This document shows positions 8,069-15,911 of a stretch of 38,203 nt of DNA, piece after piece (within the stretch, counting starts at the first letter, position 1; every line of letters begins with the position of its first letter). The notes under the pieces are model-generated. The model made no database searches, had not been told where the DNA came from, and was given only the letters and a program-made list of their open reading frames with translations. This DNA comes from an uncultured Lachnospiraceae bacterium (GTDB lineage Bacteria; Bacillota; Clostridia; Lachnospirales; Lachnospiraceae): assembly GCA_902798585.1 (NCBI GenBank), contig CADBXF010000029.1:1-38203 (forward strand), in the 5' to 3' direction. The position numbers were made by a program, and so were the translations under genes.

Positions 8069-8105
8069 AGCAAATACCTCCCTCTCTCTTCTGATGTCTG
8101 ATTCC

Positions 8106-8135
8106 TGTCCGGCGTTTCATCGCCCCTGCCGGACA
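8106..8135 (-). other. leader hairpin upstream of DUF3784/SPKTG operon
   Basis: TGTCCGGC (8106-8113) and GCCGGACA (8128-8135) form a perfect 8-bp stem with a 14-base loop. It lies between the predicted promoter and the ribosome site. No T-run follows on either side. It could stabilise the leader or be a protein site. Confidence 0.45.
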
Positions 8136-8147
8136 CCGTATAAAACA

Positions 8148-8176
8148 GTTATACCATACTTACAAAGCCCGCACAA
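8148..8176 (-). promoter_or_regulatory. probable promoter of DUF3784/SPKTG operon
   Basis: TTGTGC (8171-8176), a 17-base spacer and TATAAC (8148-8153) lie on the minus strand. The box matches are four of six and five of six. It lies about 80 bases before the first start codon, and an AT-rich stretch with T- and A-runs lies upstream (8177-8250). Confidence 0.6.
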
Positions 8177-8265
8177 CCCTCATTTTTCCATAGATTGCAT
8201 AAAAAAACATCTAATAGGCATTTTCCATCCGTCAGAAAAAAGATTCGGATGTCTCTCACCCGCGC

Positions 8266-8298
8266 AAAAAGGAGCCGACCGCAGGCGATCGGCTCCTT
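8266..8298 (-). terminator. Rho-independent terminator of metE-like gene
   Basis: AAGGAGCCGA and TCGGCTCCTT form a 10-bp stem around a ten-base loop. On the minus strand this is followed by TTTTTGCG. It lies 65 bases after the stop at 8364 of the methionine-synthase-like gene. Confidence 0.85.
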
Positions 8299-8363
8299 CT
8301 CCCTAACCTTCTCCTTCTCTCAAACCCGGTCGATTCGCACCTCAGCGATTCGTGCTCCGGCGA

Positions 8364-9479
8364 TTATCCCCAGACTTCCTCGGCGATTTCCTTCACAAGT
8401 TTTAATTTCGCCCACTGCTCCTCTTCCGTAAGCTTATTTCCGATTTCGCAGGAAGCAAATCCGCACTGCGGGCTCAAGTACAGTCGATCAAGAGGAACAT
8501 ACTTCGCAGCCTCATGAATTCTCGCAATTACCGATGCCTTGTCCTCAAGCTTCGGCGTCTTGGTGGTAATCAGCCCGAGCACTACCTTCTTATCCGGCGA
8601 CACCTTGGCAAGCGGAGCAAATCCACCCGAACGCTCGTCGTCATACTCGAGGAAAAGAGCATCGACATTTTCCCTTGCAAAGACATAATCCGCAACCGAA
8701 TCGTACGGGCCGCTGCAGAAGAACGCAGAGTTGTAGTTTCCGCGGCAAATGTGCGTGTTGATAATCATGTCGGCCGGCTTCCCTTCGAGAGCGAGGTTGT
8801 TCACCTCGAGAAGCTGTGCCTTCACTTCCTCAATGTCAACACCGAGAGCCTGCTAACGGAGCGCAGCAGCTTCTCCCACAACAGCTCCCCAGGTACAGTC
8901 ATCCAGCTGAAGGTTTCTGCAGCCGGCATCATAGAACTGGCGAATGACATCCTGATATGCCTTTCCGATATCCTGAATCAATTCCTCGTTGGTTGCATAA
9001 TACTTCCGCGTATTCTCATAGTTAAACGGAACAATCATCTGCTGGAATGTCTGCGCAGGGGCGGGAATCGTGTATTTTGCGACGGTCTCCTCGTCCTCGA
9101 ACTGCTTTAAGAATTTAAAATACTCTACAAACGGATGCGGTTTCGCCTTGATTTTTCCGGTCAGATAAGTGTCGTCCAGCACCGCGAGCACGCCGTTGAA
9201 CGGAATTCCCTTGCCGGTGTGCTGATGGCCTACGCCTTCAAATCCCCACATGAAATCAAGATGCCAGAATGTTCTGCGGAATTCTCCGTCGGTAATCACA
9301 TGAAATCCAAGCTCCTTCTGCTTCGCGACAACCTTCGTGATTTCCTCATTGACGATGCTGTCAAACTCCTCCTGTCCGAGTTTTCCTGCCTGATATGCCT
9401 CCTTCGCATCCTTCAGTCTCTGCGGACGCAGGAAGCTCCCCACAAAATCATAACGGTACGGTGTTGTAATCGTGCTCAT
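8364..9479 (-). pseudogene. cobalamin-independent methionine synthase-like protein, in-frame amber stop
   Basis: The gene would encode about 371 residues of the short MetE-C/YxjG-like family (5-methyltetrahydropteroyltriglutamate-homocysteine methyltransferase type). A single in-frame TAG at 8853-8855 follows codon 208 (ends EAAALR) and splits it. Reading resumes in the same frame as QALGVDIEEV and runs to the normal end. The expected zinc ligands all lie after the stop: His and Cys in NTHICRGNY, Glu in LFLEYDDER and Cys in SPQCGFAS. The first half has FVGSFLRP and LQLDDCTWG. The truncated product would lack the metal site. AAGGAGA lies eight bases before the ATG, and a TATAAT promoter and LysR boxes lie upstream. 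TAG is an ordinary stop elsewhere in this window. A recent nonsense mutation or a sequence error is most likely; readthrough is possible. Confidence 0.85.
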
Positions 9480-9521
9480 TTTCCGAATCTCCTTTCCACG
9501 GATTTCTGTTTTATGAGCCGG

Positions 9522-9550
9522 ATTATAAACCTATCACTTTAATAGGTAAA
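9522..9550 (-). promoter_or_regulatory. promoter of metE-like gene
   Basis: TTTACC (9545-9550), a 17-base spacer and TATAAT (9522-9527) lie on the minus strand. The spacer contains the LysR-type dyad at 9531-9545, so the regulator would bind between the -35 and -10 boxes or just upstream. Confidence 0.65.
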
Positions 9551-9588
9551 ATATATATTTTTACTGTTTTGTGATAGATTTTTTCTAT
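9531..9588. promoter_or_regulatory. pair of LysR-type T-N11-A dyads between divergent genes
   Basis: CTATCACTTTAATAG (9531-9545) and ATAGATTTTTTCTAT (9574-9588) are both 15-bp dyads of the T-N11-A form typical of LysR-family sites. They lie in the 158-base space between the divergent metE-like and LysR genes. Their centres are about 43 bases apart, or about four helical turns. Further ATAG and CTAT arms occur at about 9599 and 9616. Confidence 0.5.
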
Positions 9589-9637
9589 GAACTGTGATAT
9601 AGTGCTGTTGAAATTCTATCGGCAAGGGAGATTTGGC

Positions 9638-10534
9638 ATGACACTGAAGCAACTTCAATACGCTGTAACCACCGCAGAGACCGGAAACATCACCGAGGCT
9701 GCGCAAAAACTGTTCATCTCGCAACCGAGCCTGACATCCGCAATTCATGAGCTGGAGAAAGAATACGGCATCACCCTCTTCTCCCGCTCCGTCAGGGGAA
9801 TCGAAGTGACGCCGGAGGGCGACGAGTTCCTCGGCTATGCACGGCAGGTGCTCGATCAGGCCAATCTGATTCAGGAGCGTTACAAAGGCGACAGCAAGAG
9901 CAAGCTTCGCTTCTGCGTTTCCTCGCAGCACTATTCCTTCGCCGTGGAGGCATTTGTCCGCCTTTTGGAAACCCACGGCGGCGATCGCTACGAATTCCAC
10001 ATGCGTGAGACGCAGACCTACGACATCATCGCCGATGTGGCTCATCATCGAAGCGAAATCGGAATCCTCTATCTGAACCGTTTCAACGAAACCGTCATCC
10101 GCAAGACTCTGCGTGACAACAACCTATCCTTCACGCCCCTCTTCACCGCCCGGCCGCATGTGTTTATCGGCAAAAACAATCCGCTCGCATCAAAAAAGGT
10201 CCTCACACTTGAGGACCTGAAACCGTATCCGCGTCTTTCCTACGAGCAGGGAAGCCACAACTCTTTTTATTTCTCCGAAGAGATTCTGAGCACCGTCGAT
10301 TGCGACAAAGAGCTTATCGTCTGTGACCGCGCCACTCTGTTCAACATGCTGATCGGTCTGGACGGTTACACCCTCTGCAGCGGCGTCATCAGCGAAGAGC
10401 TGAACGGTCCCAACATCATCGCACGACCGCTCAAGGTCGACGACTGCATGGAAATCGGCTACATTCTTCCCGGCGCCGCCAGAATCTCCCCGCTCACGGC
10501 AAGCTATATCGAGATTCTGAAAAGCCTGGTGTAG
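9638..10534 (+). CDS. LysR-family transcriptional regulator
   Basis: This is a 298-residue LysR-type regulator and the only plus-strand gene. Residues 1-60 form the winged helix-turn-helix (LKQLQYAVTTAETGNITEAA, then SQPSLTSAIHELE). The effector-binding domain covers about 90-295. The frame is open from 9587, but the ATG at 9638 is chosen because AGGGAGA lies six bases before it and the family begins MTLKQL. It is divergent from the metE-like gene, the usual arrangement for a LysR regulator and its target, and T-N11-A dyads fill the space. By context it may sense a sulfur amino acid or precursor such as homocysteine, but the ligand cannot be read from sequence. The stop is TAG. It converges on the phosphoglycerate mutase gene, with only a weak GCCGGA/TCCGGC hairpin between. 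Confidence 0.9.
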   Translation: MTLKQLQYAVTTAETGNITEAAQKLFISQPSLTSAIHELEKEYGITLFSRSVRGIEVTPEGDEFLGYARQVLDQANLIQERYKGDSKSKLRFCVSSQHYSFAVEAFVRLLETHGGDRYEFHMRETQTYDIIADVAHHRSEIGILYLNRFNETVIRKTLRDNNLSFTPLFTARPHVFIGKNNPLASKKVLTLEDLKPYPRLSYEQGSHNSFYFSEEILSTVDCDKELIVCDRATLFNMLIGLDGYTLCSGVISEELNGPNIIARPLKVDDCMEIGYILPGAARISPLTASYIEILKSLV

Positions 10535-10609
10535 TTCATCCCTTTATAAATTTCACAGGCAATCCCAACGCATGCCATATCGCGCCGGAACACTCCGGCT
10601 TCCTGCCGC

Positions 10610-12382
10610 TTACACAAGCATGCTTTCTTCCCAACTGTCAAACGGCGTAAGCCCGAGGAGCTCCGCAACCGTCGGTGCAACATTGGCCAACCCGAAGGCG
10701 CCTTCCCGCAGTTCATGTCTCGCGTCTTTATCGTAAATGATAAACGGCACGGGATTCAGACTGTGCGCCGTACGAACCTCGATATCACCCTTTTTGTTCT
10801 TCTCAAGCATTTGGTCGGAGTTTCCGTGGTCGGCCGTCACAACAAGAACATATCCGGCCTCATCGCACGCCTTCACAATTCGCGCAAGCTCGAGATCCAC
10901 GCTCTCCACCGCAATCTCCGTGGCCTGCAGATTGCCGGTATGTCCTACCATGTCTCCGTTCGGAAAATTACACCGGATGAAGCCGTATTTTCCGCTCTTT
11001 ACCGCCTCGATTACTTTATCGGCAATCTCGGTCCCCTTCATCCACGGGCACTCGTCAAAGGACCGGACATCGCTCGGAATCTCGCAATAGTCCTCCAATT
11101 CCTCGGAAAACTTCTCCGACCGGTTTCCGTTCCAGAAATATGTCACATGACCGTACTTTTGCGTCTCCGACACCGCATACTCTTTGATTCCGTTCGCAAT
11201 CAGCAGCTCCGTCAGCGTCTCTCTGATTTGAGGCGGATTCACAAGAAATCTCTTCGGGATTTTCAGATCCCCGTCATACTCAAGCATCCCCGCGTAGGTT
11301 ACCTTCGGTACCGTCCCGCGATCGAATCCGCAAAAAGATTCATCCCCGTCAAATGCCATGGAAATCTCCAGCGCGCGGTCTCCGCGGAAGTTAAAAAAAA
11401 TCACTCCGTCGCCGTCCTCCATAGCGCCGACAGGCTTGCCGTTCTCGGCTATGACAAATGCCGGCAAATCCTGATCGATTGCCCCGGTCTCCGCCCGAAG
11501 CGTCTCAATCGCCGTAACGGCATCGGAAAACTGTCTGCCCTCACCGTGCACATGGGTGTCCCATCCGGCCTTCACCATCGGCCAGTTCGCCTGATACCGG
11601 TCCATGGTGATTTTCATCCGGCCGCCGCCCGAAGCGATTTTCGCATCAACACCGCAATCTCTTAGTTCTACTATTGTAGAATCAAGCTCATTGACATAAT
11701 TCAGGGCGCTCGTAGCAGGAACATCCCGCCCATCCAAAAGAATATGAATCCGCTCTCTCTTCACACCCTCTTTCGCAGCCTGCTTCATCATGGCAAGCAG
11801 ATGGCGAATGTTCGAATGCACATTTCCGTCGGAGAGCAAACCAAGAAAATGCAGCGTCTTCCCGGCGGCAGTCACCGAGCCAATCAGTTCTTTCCATGTG
11901 CTGCTTTCAAAAACCGCGCCGCTCTCAATCGATTCATTCACAAGCTTCGCGCCCTGCGAATACACCTGCCCGCAGCCGAGCGCATTGTGTCCCACCTCGC
12001 TGTTGCCCATGTCATCATCCGAAGGAAGCCCCACAGCCGTTCCGTGAGCCTTGATGCAGCGCCAAGGGCAGTTTTCCTTCAACCGATCCAGCGTCGGCGT
12101 CGTGGCCTTCTTCACCATATTCCCGAGCTCGTCCGCAGACTCACCGACGCCATCCATAACAACCAAAACAACGGGCTTCGGGTCCTTCGTCCTTCTGCCC
12201 GCAGCCGCACTCTTTTCCGTCAGATCATGAAGGCTCCTGTCGTGCTGTTCCTGCGAAATAGCGCCCTTTTCAAGGAACTGATCCAGCAGCGCCTTCTGCC
12301 GCAGAAACAATTCACGGTTCTTTTGTTCGTGTGTCATCGCTGACCATTTTTCGTCTTCGATTGAAACATCCATTTTCGTCAT
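10610..12382 (-). CDS. gpmI: 2,3-bisphosphoglycerate-independent phosphoglycerate mutase with N-terminal extension
   Basis: This is a 590-residue cytoplasmic glycolytic enzyme interconverting 3- and 2-phosphoglycerate with two metal ions. The alkaline-phosphatase-like fold shows the metal motif VVMDG (about 74-78), the phosphoserine loop DDDMGNSEVGHN with Ser128, and DHGN at about 518-521. A later His540 lies in RTAHSLNPVP. The sequence is of the longer plant/Treponema-like iPGM subtype. About 68 extra residues precede the core. They contain ALLDQFLEKGAISQEQHDRS, which looks like a SHOCT domain (LLxxGxITxxEF). AAGGAGGA lies directly before the first ATG, so the extension is probably translated. 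It stands alone, facing the LysR gene. The catalytic assignment is firm; the extension's role is unknown. Confidence 0.95.
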   Translation of the reverse strand: MTKMDVSIEDEKWSAMTHEQKNRELFLRQKALLDQFLEKGAISQEQHDRSLHDLTEKSAAAGRRTKDPKPVVLVVMDGVGESADELGNMVKKATTPTLDRLKENCPWRCIKAHGTAVGLPSDDDMGNSEVGHNALGCGQVYSQGAKLVNESIESGAVFESSTWKELIGSVTAAGKTLHFLGLLSDGNVHSNIRHLLAMMKQAAKEGVKRERIHILLDGRDVPATSALNYVNELDSTIVELRDCGVDAKIASGGGRMKITMDRYQANWPMVKAGWDTHVHGEGRQFSDAVTAIETLRAETGAIDQDLPAFVIAENGKPVGAMEDGDGVIFFNFRGDRALEISMAFDGDESFCGFDRGTVPKVTYAGMLEYDGDLKIPKRFLVNPPQIRETLTELLIANGIKEYAVSETQKYGHVTYFWNGNRSEKFSEELEDYCEIPSDVRSFDECPWMKGTEIADKVIEAVKSGKYGFIRCNFPNGDMVGHTGNLQATEIAVESVDLELARIVKACDEAGYVLVVTADHGNSDQMLEKNKKGDIEVRTAHSLNPVPFIIYDKDARHELREGAFGLANVAPTVAELLGLTPFDSWEESMLV

Positions 12383-12497
12383 TCTTCCTCCTTAAACCGG
12401 ATGGGATTTCGTTAATACGGTTCGAATTTTGTAAACTGAGCCTTGTTACACTGTATTCGCAGCTTTGTGCAATAAGCCTCTCTCAGTAACTTCGCAA

Positions 12498-13247
12498 TTA
12501 CATCTTCCGAATCCACTCAACAAACAATTCATGCAGCCGGCCGAGTGAACAGCCGAACAGTTCCTCTGCATCCTTTTCAAAATCCTTCGAGCAGTAGAAG
12601 CTTTTGAACCTCTCCGCGCCGTAGTTTTCCATTACATACCTCGTCCACGCACCTGCTACCGGATATGTTTGCGCACAATTCCAGTCATAAAAACTCTCTT
12701 CGGTATCATCGTCAGCATCGACCATAATCAGCCGTTCCGTCGACAGCAGTTCGCCTTTTTCGAGATATCGTTTCGCCCATACGGTATTGTCCTCGCCCCA
12801 CCATTTGCCGTCCATATACATTGCAAGCCCCTCACACAGGAAATCCGATTCCGGCTCACAAAGCATTGCCGCAATCACATGCGTGTCCTCATGCTCGCCG
12901 ATGCATTTGGCATTTTCCTCATATGCGGCATGTACGGAGTACGGCGGCACGATAAAAAGGTTGTCGGAATCGCCGCTTAAGGAGACCTGCCTCCCGACAT
13001 TGCTGCCGTTTTCATCGGGCAGAGACAGCCCGCAACACCATTCGCCGTCCCAGAAAATGTCACCGATAACCTGCGGCGAATTATATAACCAGTAGCTGAT
13101 TTTGCGGGGATATTCGACCTCCAGGAAGCTGCAGATTTTGGCAAAGCATCGTTCCTGTTCCGCCGCAATCTTTTCGATATCCTGCTCTGCCAGGCTTCCT
13201 TCCAGGTAGTGGAAAACATAATGTTTTGTTTCTGATACCTTAATCAA
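12498..13247 (-). CDS. putative HExxH (gluzincin-like) metalloprotein
   Basis: This is a 249-residue protein without a signal peptide or TM segment. HEDTH (119-123) matches the HExxH zinc motif. Glu139 in CEGLAMYMDG lies sixteen residues downstream of the second histidine, as the third ligand of gluzincins (peptidase-MA-like). The family is not recognised more closely. The start is TTG at 13245-13247, chosen because AGGGGG lies seven bases upstream and no nearby ATG is in frame. It sits 115 bases upstream of gpmI and downstream of the GNAT gene on the same strand. The 143-base space before it contains a TGTGA/TCACA dyad but no clear promoter. A cytoplasmic peptidase is the best guess; a non-catalytic metal-binding protein is also possible. 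Confidence 0.7.
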   Translation of the reverse strand: MIKVSETKHYVFHYLEGSLAEQDIEKIAAEQERCFAKICSFLEVEYPRKISYWLYNSPQVIGDIFWDGEWCCGLSLPDENGSNVGRQVSLSGDSDNLFIVPPYSVHAAYEENAKCIGEHEDTHVIAAMLCEPESDFLCEGLAMYMDGKWWGEDNTVWAKRYLEKGELLSTERLIMVDADDDTEESFYDWNCAQTYPVAGAWTRYVMENYGAERFKSFYCSKDFEKDAEELFGCSLGRLHELFVEWIRKM

Positions 13248-13390
13248 TCCACCGCCCCCTTTGTCTCTTAAGTGTGATTTTTGATTTCACAACTCTGTTT
13301 CTCCGCTTCACCTATTTTCTTGAACAGTCGTGCACTCCCGGAAAATAAAGCGCATTAAACGGCGACTTGTCATCGCATATAAAACTTCTG

Positions 13391-13969
13391 TTAATTTATG
13401 CCTTGCATGCTCACATAATCTTCTCTGAGCAGACCGTAGATATTATAGTCGCAATAAACCGACACCATTTTCCCCTGACGAATTGTTCCTTCTTTTATTA
13501 AACCGCATTTTTCCATTACTCTGTTTGAAGCAATATTTCTTACATCCACGCGCCCATTCAAACGGTCCAATTCCGTGTTCTCAAATATAAATCGTATCAC
13601 TTCCTTCAAAGCTTCTGTAGTAATTCCCATATTCCAGTACTCAGGATTAACCCTGTATGCTATATCGCCCATTCTGGCGTTTTGGATATCGAATACTGCA
13701 ATCATACCTACCACTTTATTGGTTTCCTTCAACACAATTCCCCAATCAAAATCAGGAGAAGGTTTTCTTATTACCCAGGGGCGGGGATCAGGACCGAACA
13801 TAAGCTCGGGATTTTTCTCGTTCTTGCTTGCTTTTCTTCCCCAGTAGGTATATATTTCATCTCTTCCCAACCACTCTTTTAAATCATCCGTATCGTTTTT
13901 GTTAAGCACACGAATAATCAATCTGTCTGTTTCAAGAATCGGCTTGTTTATTTCATAATCTTTTAACAT
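13391..13969 (-). CDS. GNAT acetyltransferase, RimJ/RimL type
   Basis: This is a 192-residue N-acetyltransferase of the RimJ/RimL-like group, transferring acetyl from acetyl-CoA to an amine. ETDRLIIRVL opens the fold. GIVLKETNKVVGMIAVFDI is the central strand pair, and NPEYWNMGITTEALKEVIRF is the acetyl-CoA loop and helix. NRVMEKCGLIKEGT is the conserved C-terminal segment. The substrate cannot be deduced; ribosomal protein N-termini, antibiotics or small amines are all seen in this group. The ATG at 13967-13969 is preferred over a TTG five codons earlier because GGAGG lies five bases before it. It lies 83 bases downstream of the flavin reductase gene. It looks like a stand-alone accessory gene. 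Confidence 0.85.
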   Translation of the reverse strand: MLKDYEINKPILETDRLIIRVLNKNDTDDLKEWLGRDEIYTYWGRKASKNEKNPELMFGPDPRPWVIRKPSPDFDWGIVLKETNKVVGMIAVFDIQNARMGDIAYRVNPEYWNMGITTEALKEVIRFIFENTELDRLNGRVDVRNIASNRVMEKCGLIKEGTIRQGKMVSVYCDYNIYGLLREDYVSMQGIN

Positions 13970-14052
13970 AGTATCCTCCGTCAAATTCCGACACCGCGAA
14001 TGACTGCATATTTTCCGGTATTATTCTCATTTGTAAATTCCGCAAACCTTTA

Positions 14053-14607
14053 TTATCTGTTGCCGAGGAAAAATCCGGCTATACTTTTAATTCCATCTGT
14101 CGTATATACATCCTCGATGGCCGGAGAAACATTTGTATTATGGCAATAGACTGCTTCATGAATATCATCGCAATTCATATGATGCAGCAAGGTACATGCT
14201 GTTTCATATGCCTTGTCCACTCTTCCGTCCCCTCCGCCGACAAGAATCACCGCTCCTTTTTTCCCTTTAAAGCCAGGCGTTTCATGCCTGAAAAATCTTC
14301 CGCAAAAGTATGTCTGCAATCTGCTTCCGACATCAAGCAGCCTGCCTGTCAGTTCGGAAAAATAGATCGGTGAAGCTATTACAATGTTATCGCAATCCTC
14401 GATATATTCGTAAACCTCCTGCATCTCGTCATTTACGGAACATCCCCTATTGCTCCGGCAGTATCGACAATCGATACAGGGAGAAATCTCACATCTATAG
14501 CAATTTACAATTTTCACATCCCCTCCGATTTCGGATACCAACAACCGAATCAGACTCACGGTATCGCCCGAAACGCGAGGTGAACCATTTAGTATTAATG
14601 TTTTCAT
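14053..14607 (-). CDS. flavodoxin-fold NADPH-dependent FMN reductase / iron-sulfur flavoprotein-like
   Basis: This 184-residue flavodoxin-fold protein starts MKTLILNGSPR, the flavin-phosphate loop. It has CIDCRYC plus a later Cys (44, 47, 50, 56), as in iron-sulfur flavoproteins and YwqN-like reductases. ASPIYFSELTG (79-89) is the second flavin-binding loop. It probably reduces FMN, quinones or small electrophiles with NAD(P)H. The ATG at 14605-14607 is chosen over a TTG two codons upstream, with AGAGGTG nine bases before it. A second member of the same family is encoded at 15912-16451, about 44% of the way through the same accessory stretch. The substrate is unknown. Confidence 0.85.
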   Translation of the reverse strand: MKTLILNGSPRVSGDTVSLIRLLVSEIGGDVKIVNCYRCEISPCIDCRYCRSNRGCSVNDEMQEVYEYIEDCDNIVIASPIYFSELTGRLLDVGSRLQTYFCGRFFRHETPGFKGKKGAVILVGGGDGRVDKAYETACTLLHHMNCDDIHEAVYCHNTNVSPAIEDVYTTDGIKSIAGFFLGNR

Positions 14608-14707
14608 TGTCAACTACACCTCTTGAGAATAATTCGTCCCGCAGGCACTTCTCCCGCAGCTGCTTCTTTCTTTTTCGGGCTCTTCCGAAGAAACTGCCGT
14701 CGTCCGC

Positions 14708-15235
14708 TTATTTTTCGCTTTCCGATACCCGCATCGAAAAATCCCCCGCTGCAAAGCCGTCTCTGACAATTTCGGTTATTCTTTCGATTTCCCTGTAATT
14801 GTCTTCGCTCCGTAAATTACATAAAGCATATTCAAAAATTACACCCAAGTCGGCAATAATATCATCTGTGTTCTCTGTCATCCAAGCATATCTGGGGAGT
14901 ATCCACACGTGAAGATGTCTGTTTTCCTTTTCCTCGAAAATGTAATCAAATCTTTCGCAGATATGCTTTCCTCTCATGATTTTGACTGCTTTATCGGCAA
15001 GGGAAAACATCTCATTTCTTTCTTCCTCTGTCAGCTCGCTCAGCATTTCGATATGTCGCTTGGGAGCGACAATCATAAAGCCGGGAATCGGCAGTTCCCA
15101 ATCCTGTGAAAGCGTAAACCTCTCATTTTCATAAGCCAATCCGCAATCCAGATGAAACTCATGCCCGGCATATGCACAGCCGGGACATCCGTCGTAGGAG
15201 ATTATTCTGTTGTTGTAGCTAATCAAATTATTCAT
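14708..15235 (-). CDS. HIT-family-like protein
   Basis: This is a 175-residue protein of the histidine-triad superfamily. ENRHLHVWILPR (105-116) is the HxHx motif, with tryptophan where the third histidine is usual, so it is closer to divergent HIT or GalT-like members. GFMIVAPKRHIEMLSELTEE (52-71) is the typical preceding block. CPGC (17-20) followed by H25, H28 and C31 may bind zinc. It likely hydrolyses or transfers nucleotidyl groups. The ATG at 15233-15235 has AAGGTAG five bases upstream. The frame is open to a TTG at 15304, which lacks a good ribosome site, so the shorter form is preferred. The 176 bases upstream hold an overlapping cysteine-rich frame without a start signal. Confidence 0.75.
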   Translation of the reverse strand: MNNLISYNNRIISYDGCPGCAYAGHEFHLDCGLAYENERFTLSQDWELPIPGFMIVAPKRHIEMLSELTEEERNEMFSLADKAVKIMRGKHICERFDYIFEEKENRHLHVWILPRYAWMTENTDDIIADLGVIFEYALCNLRSEDNYREIERITEIVRDGFAAGDFSMRVSESEK

Positions 15236-15411
15236 CCGAACTACCTTCGGCTCCTTTTTGTCATTCAACATATTTTCCGAATTCAGCATATAAACGGTCG
15301 GCAAACTCTCTCAGATAAGTCTGATCACAATCCCATTCGCCTGAATCCTTATTACCGTCTCTTCCGTTTCCGGCTTCGCAAACCGTTTCGCCGCAGCAGC
15401 GGCAAAACAGC

Positions 15412-15789
15412 CTATTGTTTCCGAACGGTAACCGATACGGAGGCTTCCGTCGATTCCGGCGAATCGGCATTCCGGTCATCAAGCGAAATGACCAGAATTC
15501 CAGAACCTTCGGTAACCGTGAAACGGCCGTCCTCACCTATTTCGATATTATCCGATGAACCATCCGCCCAGGTAATCCGGATTATTCTTTCGTCGGTATT
15601 TTTTTCTCTCTCGATGAGAAAGAAATCCTCAATGCTGTATGTCTTGCCGACCTCGATCTCCGAAATCTCCGTCTTGGGAGTTATCTTTACACAGCGCCGG
15701 GTATAATCAAGCGCTAAATACAACCCCAAGCCGACAAAAAGGACAACAGCAATGACGACAAATAAGCAAGCCTTATGTGACTTCTTCAT
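15412..15789 (-). CDS. membrane-anchored small extracytoplasmic protein, Ig-like
   Basis: This is a 125-residue protein. Basic MKKSHK is followed by one hydrophobic segment (about 8-28), then about 95 residues rich in beta-prone and acidic residues (KITPKTEISEIEVGKTYSIE, then VTEGSGILVISLDD). The pattern of short strands ending SVTVRKQ suggests a single bacterial Ig-like domain displayed outside the membrane. No catalytic motif is present and the family is not recognised. AGGAG and AAAGG lie just before the ATG. Its stop is TAG. The 122 bases upstream (15790-15911) hold nothing I can name. It sits between the HIT gene and the second flavin reductase, all on one strand. Confidence 0.65.
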   Translation of the reverse strand: MKKSHKACLFVVIAVVLFVGLGLYLALDYTRRCVKITPKTEISEIEVGKTYSIEDFFLIEREKNTDERIIRITWADGSSDNIEIGEDGRFTVTEGSGILVISLDDRNADSPESTEASVSVTVRKQ

Positions 15790-15911
15790 TTTCCTTTTCT
15801 CCTCTGCTTTCTCTGTGTCATCCGGAACAGCTTCTTTGATTATGCATGTACTGTCCGGGGCATCCCTTCAACCTTCGATAACCGTGCTGTTCTATGACTG
15901 CGATTGCTCGC

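Noticed and set aside
8853..8855. Pyrrolysine insertion at the amber codon
   Set aside because: Not supported: no pyl genes or tRNA-Pyl are in the window, TAG is used as a normal stop elsewhere, and the family is not known to use pyrrolysine. It stays only as a remote possibility under the readthrough idea.
15261..15411. Cysteine-rich minus-strand frame (CRCCGETVCEAG, ending EFGKYVE) between the HIT and Ig-like genes
   Set aside because: No ATG, GTG or TTG with a ribosome site begins it. It overlaps the extended start of the HIT frame, and a decayed gene fragment cannot be shown.
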